From Verrucomicrobiota bacterium (GTDB taxonomy: Bacteria > Verrucomicrobiota > Verrucomicrobiia > Opitutales > Opitutaceae): DNA of 8,635 bases. The notes below the pieces were generated by a model. It did no database searches and had not been told where the DNA came from. It saw only the letters and a program-made list of their open reading frames with translations. The stretch's first letter is position 1, and each line of letters starts with the position of its first letter. Of this stretch, positions 5,400-8,635 are shown piece after piece. The stretch covers positions 1-8,635 of the forward strand of contig JAUPWC010000651.1 in the NCBI GenBank assembly GCA_030916665.1, written 5' to 3'. A program made the translations under genes and the position numbers.

Positions 5400-7166
5400 T
5401 TACATTCGCTCCAGCGTGCGCAGGCCGAGCAGGTGCAGGCCGGTCTGAAGCGTGATGAGCGTGCGGTGGCACAGCAGCAGGCGGCGGGCGCGCACCGCCG
5501 GGTCGTCCACGATGACCTTGTCGGCGGCGTAGAAGGCGCTGTAGGCGCCGGCCAGCTCGAAGAGGTAAAGGCAGAGGAAGTGCGGACGGAGCTGCGCGGT
5601 GGCGAGTTGGATGGCGTCGGCGAACTGCACGAGCTTGCGGGCGAGCGCGAGTTCCTGCGCGGTTTCCGGCGCGGTAGCCCCGGCGACCGGAGGCTGCGCG
5701 GGATCGAGCTCCGCCTTGCGAAAAATGGAACGCACGCGGGCCACGGCGTAGAGCAGGTAGGGCGCGGTGTTGCCGTCGAGCGCGAGCATCTTGTCCCACG
5801 AGAACACGTAGTTGCTGCTGCGGTTCTGCGAAAGGTCGGCGTATTGCACGGAGCCGATGCCAACGGCACGCGCGATTTCGCGGCGCTCTTCCTCGGGCAG
5901 GTCGGGATTCTTTGCCGACACGAGCGCGAAGGCGCGGTCCTCGGCCTCGTCGAGCAGGGCCTTGAGCTTGATCACGCCGCCGTCGCGGGTCTTGAGGGCC
6001 TTGCCGTCCTCGCCGGTCACGGCGCCGAAGGTCACGTGGTGCAGCTCGGGCAGGCGGTAGCTTTTCGCGGCGAACCATTTTTTCACCGTGAGGAAGAGCT
6101 GCTCGAAGTGGTCGCCCTGACGGAAGTCGGTGACGACGACGATGCCGTCGGCCTTGAAGTGCTCGGTGCGGTAGAGCGCGGTGGCGAGGTCGGTGGAGGC
6201 GTAGCCGCTCGCGCCGTCGGCCTTGCGGACCATGAACGGATTCGGTCGCTCGGCGTTCCGGCTGAAACGCGGGTGTTCGTCGTGGAAGACCACGAGCGCG
6301 CCGGCGCTGTCCTCGGCAAGCTTGGTCTCGGTCAGCTCGCGATAGACGCGCTCGACCTTGTCGTTGTAGAACGACTCGCCGAGGTTGTGGTCGAACACGA
6401 TGCCGAGGCGGTCGTAGATCTGCTGGAAGGCAGCGAGGCTGACGTCGGAGAATTTTTTCCAGAGCGCGACATTTTGCGGGTCGCCGGTCTGGAGTTTCAC
6501 GAGCTCGCGCTTGGCCTCCTCGAGTTCGGGCGAGCCCTCGGGCGTGGCGGCGTGGCCGAGCTTGTAGAGGCGCTCGAGTTCCTCGATCGGGTCGGTCATC
6601 AGCGCCTCGTCATCGACCCAGCGCTTGTAGGCGTAGATGAGCTTGCCGAACTGCGTGCCCCAGTCGCCGAGATGGTTGTCGCGGATGACCTTCGCGCCGG
6701 TGAATGCGAGCAGGCGGCAGATGGCCTCGCCGATGACGGCCGAACGCAGGTGGCCGACATGCATCTGCTTGGCGGTGTTGGGCGAGGAGTAGTCCACGAC
6801 CCAGGTCTGGTTGGCGTGCGCCGCGGAGGCGCCGGTGCGCAGGTGTTCCTCGGAATCGTGGGCGCCGATCCAGGCGAGGAGAGAGGCGGGCTTGAGCCGG
6901 AAGTTGATGAAGCCCGGGCCGGCGAGCGTGAGATCGAAATCAGCCGACAGTTCCGCCGCCTGATCCACGATCTGTTGGGCGACCGCGCGGGGGTTCTGTT
7001 TTTCGCGTTTGGCGAAGGCGAGGGCGCCGTTGGCCTGGAAGTCACCGTGCGCTGGGTCGGCCACGCGCACTTCCGGATCGAAACCCCGGCCCGCCAGACC
7101 AAGACGGTCGGCGGCGGCCCGGAGGCGGGTATCGAGGTGGGCGGCGACGTTGAACGGGAGAGACAT
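5400..7166 (-). CDS. argS: Arginyl-tRNA synthetase
   Basis: The 588-residue product is a full-length class I arginyl-tRNA synthetase, which charges tRNA-Arg with arginine using ATP in the cytoplasm. An N-terminal Add-1 type domain covers ~1-110, including VADPAHGDFQANGALAFAK (35-53). The catalytic core has the HIGH motif as HVGH (136-139) within SSPNTAKQMHVGHLRSAVIG (127-146), then DNHLGDWGTQFGKLI (163-177). The KMSK site is the relaxed KALKTR (389-394) in the context GAVTGEDGK...DGGVIKLKALLDEA, as in the E. coli-type enzymes. The DALR anticodon-binding domain begins near 467 (TAPYLLYAVARVRSIFRKA), and the chain ends LRTLERM, a typical ArgS end. The ATG at 7166 (MSLPFNVAAHLD) fits the family start; the in-frame extension to 7469 has no family character and crosses the divergent gene's start. 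No Shine-Dalgarno is seen. A cognate tRNA-Arg lies 5 kb away in this window. Confidence 0.97.
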   Translation of the reverse strand: MSLPFNVAAHLDTRLRAAADRLGLAGRGFDPEVRVADPAHGDFQANGALAFAKREKQNPRAVAQQIVDQAAELSADFDLTLAGPGFINFRLKPASLLAWIGAHDSEEHLRTGASAAHANQTWVVDYSSPNTAKQMHVGHLRSAVIGEAICRLLAFTGAKVIRDNHLGDWGTQFGKLIYAYKRWVDDEALMTDPIEELERLYKLGHAATPEGSPELEEAKRELVKLQTGDPQNVALWKKFSDVSLAAFQQIYDRLGIVFDHNLGESFYNDKVERVYRELTETKLAEDSAGALVVFHDEHPRFSRNAERPNPFMVRKADGASGYASTDLATALYRTEHFKADGIVVVTDFRQGDHFEQLFLTVKKWFAAKSYRLPELHHVTFGAVTGEDGKALKTRDGGVIKLKALLDEAEDRAFALVSAKNPDLPEEERREIARAVGIGSVQYADLSQNRSSNYVFSWDKMLALDGNTAPYLLYAVARVRSIFRKAELDPAQPPVAGATAPETAQELALARKLVQFADAIQLATAQLRPHFLCLYLFELAGAYSAFYAADKVIVDDPAVRARRLLLCHRTLITLQTGLHLLGLRTLERM

Positions 7167-7380
7167 CGGGCGATTGAGGAATTGCGCTTGGCTCTGAGCA
7201 AGAAGCATTTTCGCGGGTGCACCGGCATGGCTCCACGGAGCCGCTGGGCTCGCTACTGCCGGGAATAACTGGCGGTCATACCGGGTTTTTAGGCTCGACA
7301 AAATCGTCAAAAACCATTGCCTCTTCGAGCTTTGCGCCGCAACGCGCCGTTTTTGCCCAATACCACCAGTGTCCTCCTCC
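7167..7380. promoter_or_regulatory. Divergent spacer between argS and the phosphorylase gene
   Basis: This 214-nt spacer must hold the promoters of argS (leftward) and of the phosphorylase gene (rightward). It contains an AT-richer patch around 7285-7315. I could not find a convincing -35/-10 pair in either direction, nor a Shine-Dalgarno before either start codon. A small hairpin, GGCTC (7230-7234) with GAGCC (7239-7243), lies 63 nt from the argS start and could fold in the argS leader. Confidence 0.35.
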
Positions 7381-8635
7381 ATGAGAAAACGTCCCATTCC
7401 CACGCGTCGGTTCATCAAGCCGTCGTTTACTTCGTTGATTGAGAAGAAACGCGACGGCCAGGAATTCACGCAGGAAGAAATCCGCTACATCATCGATTCC
7501 ACGCTCGATGAGGAAATGCCCAAGCACCAGCAGGCCGCCCTGTTGATGGCGATTTTCTTCGCCAACATGTCGGCGCAGGAGACGGCGATTCTCACCGAGG
7601 AAATGATGCTGTCCGGTGAGGTCATTGATCTTTCTCATATCGCCAAGCCGAAGATCGACAAATACTCCACGGGCGGCGTCGGCGACAAAACCGCCCTCGT
7701 GCTCGCCCCGCTCGCCATGGCCAGCGGCGTCGTCGTCCCGATGATGTGCGGCGTCGAGCAGGAGTTTGTCATCACCACGCTGGAAAAGCTCTCGGCCGTC
7801 CCCGGCTTCAAGAGCCACATGTCGATCCAGCACTTCCAGGATCAGCTCGCCCGCGTCGGCGGCGCCATCGCCGAGCAGAGCGCCGAGCTCGCCCCGGCCG
7901 ACAAGATCTTCTACGACCTGCGCCTCGAGACCGGCACCATCCCGAGCCTCCCGCTCATCACCGGCAGCGTGCTTTCCAAGAAGCTCGCCGAGGGCGCCGA
8001 GGGCCTCGTGATCGACGTGAAGTGGGGCAACGGCTCCTTCATCAAGGATCTTGAACAGGCCAAGCAGCTCGCCCGCTCCATGACCCGCGTCGGCCGCTCG
8101 ATGAAGCGCCGCTGCGTCGCGCTCGTCACCGACATGAACCAGCCGCTCGGCGACACCGTCGGCACCGCGCTCGAACTCAAGGAGGCCATCGCGCTCCTCA
8201 AGGGCGAGGGTCCGGAGGACATGAAGGAACTCGTGCTCAAGCTCGGCATGGAGATCGTGCGCCTCGCCGGCGTCGCCGGCTCGACGCTCTCGGCCAAGCA
8301 GACCGTGCAGCGCCACCTGACCGACGGCTCCGCGCTCGAGAAGTTCAAGGACATGATCCGCGCCCAGGGCGGCGACACGTCGTTCATCGATCATCCGGAA
8401 AAGTTCCCGACGGCCCGTCACATCCGCAAGCTGCCCGCTCCGAAGCGTGGCTACGTGCACACGATCAACGCCGCCATGATTGCCAAGGGCGTCTCGCTCC
8501 TCGGCGCCGGCAAGGATCCCGCGCACCACAACAAGATCGACTACGCCGTCGGCGTCTCGGAGATCAAGAAGGTCGGCACGCAGGTCAAGCAGGGCGAGCC
8601 GCTGATGATGATCCACTACAACGACGAGGCGAAGC
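7381..8635 (+). CDS. deoA: Thymidine/pyrimidine-nucleoside phosphorylase family protein with altered active site (3' end missing)
   Basis: The frame runs open from ATG 7381 to the right edge: 418 codons plus one base, probably lacking only a few tens of residues. The family cleaves pyrimidine nucleosides with phosphate. The helical part is at ~14-80 and the phosphate site KYSTGGVGDKT at 94-104. LAPADKIFYDLR (170-181), PLITGSVLSKKLAEG (191-205), DVKWGNGSF (212-220) and TDMNQPLG (250-257) follow. The C-terminal PYNP_C domain starts near 357 (GYVHTINAAMIAKG, then DYAVGVSEIKKVG). R181, S196 and K200 match the nucleoside-binding Arg, Ser and Lys of E. coli DeoA. However, the conserved KHS is KYS (Y95), and the family signature SGRGLGHTGGT reads CGVEQEFVITT (123-133). 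The surrounding frame is intact, so this is divergence, not a frameshift. Substrate may differ from thymidine. GTG 7369 is an alternative start four codons upstream; neither start has a ribosome binding site. It is divergent from argS. Confidence 0.88.
   Translation, partial: MRKRPIPTRRFIKPSFTSLIEKKRDGQEFTQEEIRYIIDSTLDEEMPKHQQAALLMAIFFANMSAQETAILTEEMMLSGEVIDLSHIAKPKIDKYSTGGVGDKTALVLAPLAMASGVVVPMMCGVEQEFVITTLEKLSAVPGFKSHMSIQHFQDQLARVGGAIAEQSAELAPADKIFYDLRLETGTIPSLPLITGSVLSKKLAEGAEGLVIDVKWGNGSFIKDLEQAKQLARSMTRVGRSMKRRCVALVTDMNQPLGDTVGTALELKEAIALLKGEGPEDMKELVLKLGMEIVRLAGVAGSTLSAKQTVQRHLTDGSALEKFKDMIRAQGGDTSFIDHPEKFPTARHIRKLPAPKRGYVHTINAAMIAKGVSLLGAGKDPAHHNKIDYAVGVSEIKKVGTQVKQGEPLMMIHYNDEAK

Noticed and set aside
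5292..7268. Plus-strand open frame of 658 codons antisense to argS
   Set aside because: It starts inside the palindromic repeat and mirrors all of argS, whose conserved motifs are unambiguous. Composition is typical of an antisense shadow.
7285..7320. Sigma-70 promoter in the AT-rich patch between argS and the phosphorylase gene
   Set aside because: TTGACG on the minus strand has no -10-like hexamer at 16-18 nt; the nearest candidate (TATGAC) is too far away, so no promoter could be supported.
7167..7469. Longer N-terminus for ArgS
   Set aside because: The added 101 residues have no ArgS character and overlap the start of the divergent gene; MSLPFNVAAHLD at 7166 fits the family.
7730..7790. 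Frameshift or sequencing error explaining the altered phosphorylase motif
   Set aside because: Conserved residues on both sides (KYSTGGVGDKT before, TLEKLSAVPGF after) are in one frame with the usual spacing, and the other frames give no SGRGLGHTGGT-like reading.
7276..8616. Minus-strand open frame of 446 codons antisense to the phosphorylase gene
   Set aside because: The plus strand encodes a clear nucleoside phosphorylase-family protein over the same bases; the minus frame is low complexity (many Asp, Glu, Leu, His).

Overview
The window is GC-rich bacterial chromosome. The gene content is a QueA start, three tRNAs, a PQQ-type sugar dehydrogenase fused to cytochrome c, a YihY/BrkB membrane protein, a GYF_2/DUF4339 membrane protein, ArgS and a pyrimidine-nucleoside phosphorylase relative. 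Together with the style of the intergenic repeats and the near absence of Shine-Dalgarno sequences, this suggests a Verrucomicrobiota genome, probably of the Opitutaceae type. That placement is inference from remembered family features; no search was run.

Layout. Bases 1-52 hold the first 17 codons of queA on the minus strand, running off the left edge. A plus-strand tRNA cluster follows: tRNA-Thr(CGT) 177-252, tRNA-Arg(TCT) 502-578 and tRNA-Pro(GGG) 648-724. It is closed by a good intrinsic terminator at 734-763. A 35-codon plus-strand frame with an excellent ribosome binding site lies at 840-947 and runs antisense into the end of the next gene. Four minus-strand genes then follow, read from right to left: argS (7166 to 5400), a DUF4339 protein (5105 to 4347), yihY (4324 to 2813) and a secreted sugar dehydrogenase-cytochrome c fusion (2553 to 904). 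The DUF4339 gene and yihY are only 22 nt apart and are very probably cotranscribed. The other gaps are about 260-295 nt and are filled with repeats. From 7381 to the right edge the phosphorylase gene runs on the plus strand, divergent from argS and lacking its 3' end.

The genes do not form one pathway. queA, the tRNAs and argS belong to translation. The DUF4339/yihY pair is an envelope or inner-membrane unit of unknown role. The dehydrogenase fusion is a periplasmic electron-donating enzyme. The phosphorylase belongs to nucleoside salvage.

The two observations most worth following are these. First, the phosphorylase keeps the fold and several active-site residues, but the family's hallmark glycine-rich segment and the histidine of the KHS motif are replaced. 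Second, the two repeat-filled gaps carry related hairpin-within-hairpin elements sharing the 10-base end TGTAGCGGCG, each just downstream of a minus-strand stop codon. Two further short-repeat families accompany them: a 9-bp CGCGGAG tandem and GCCAAAG-type units.
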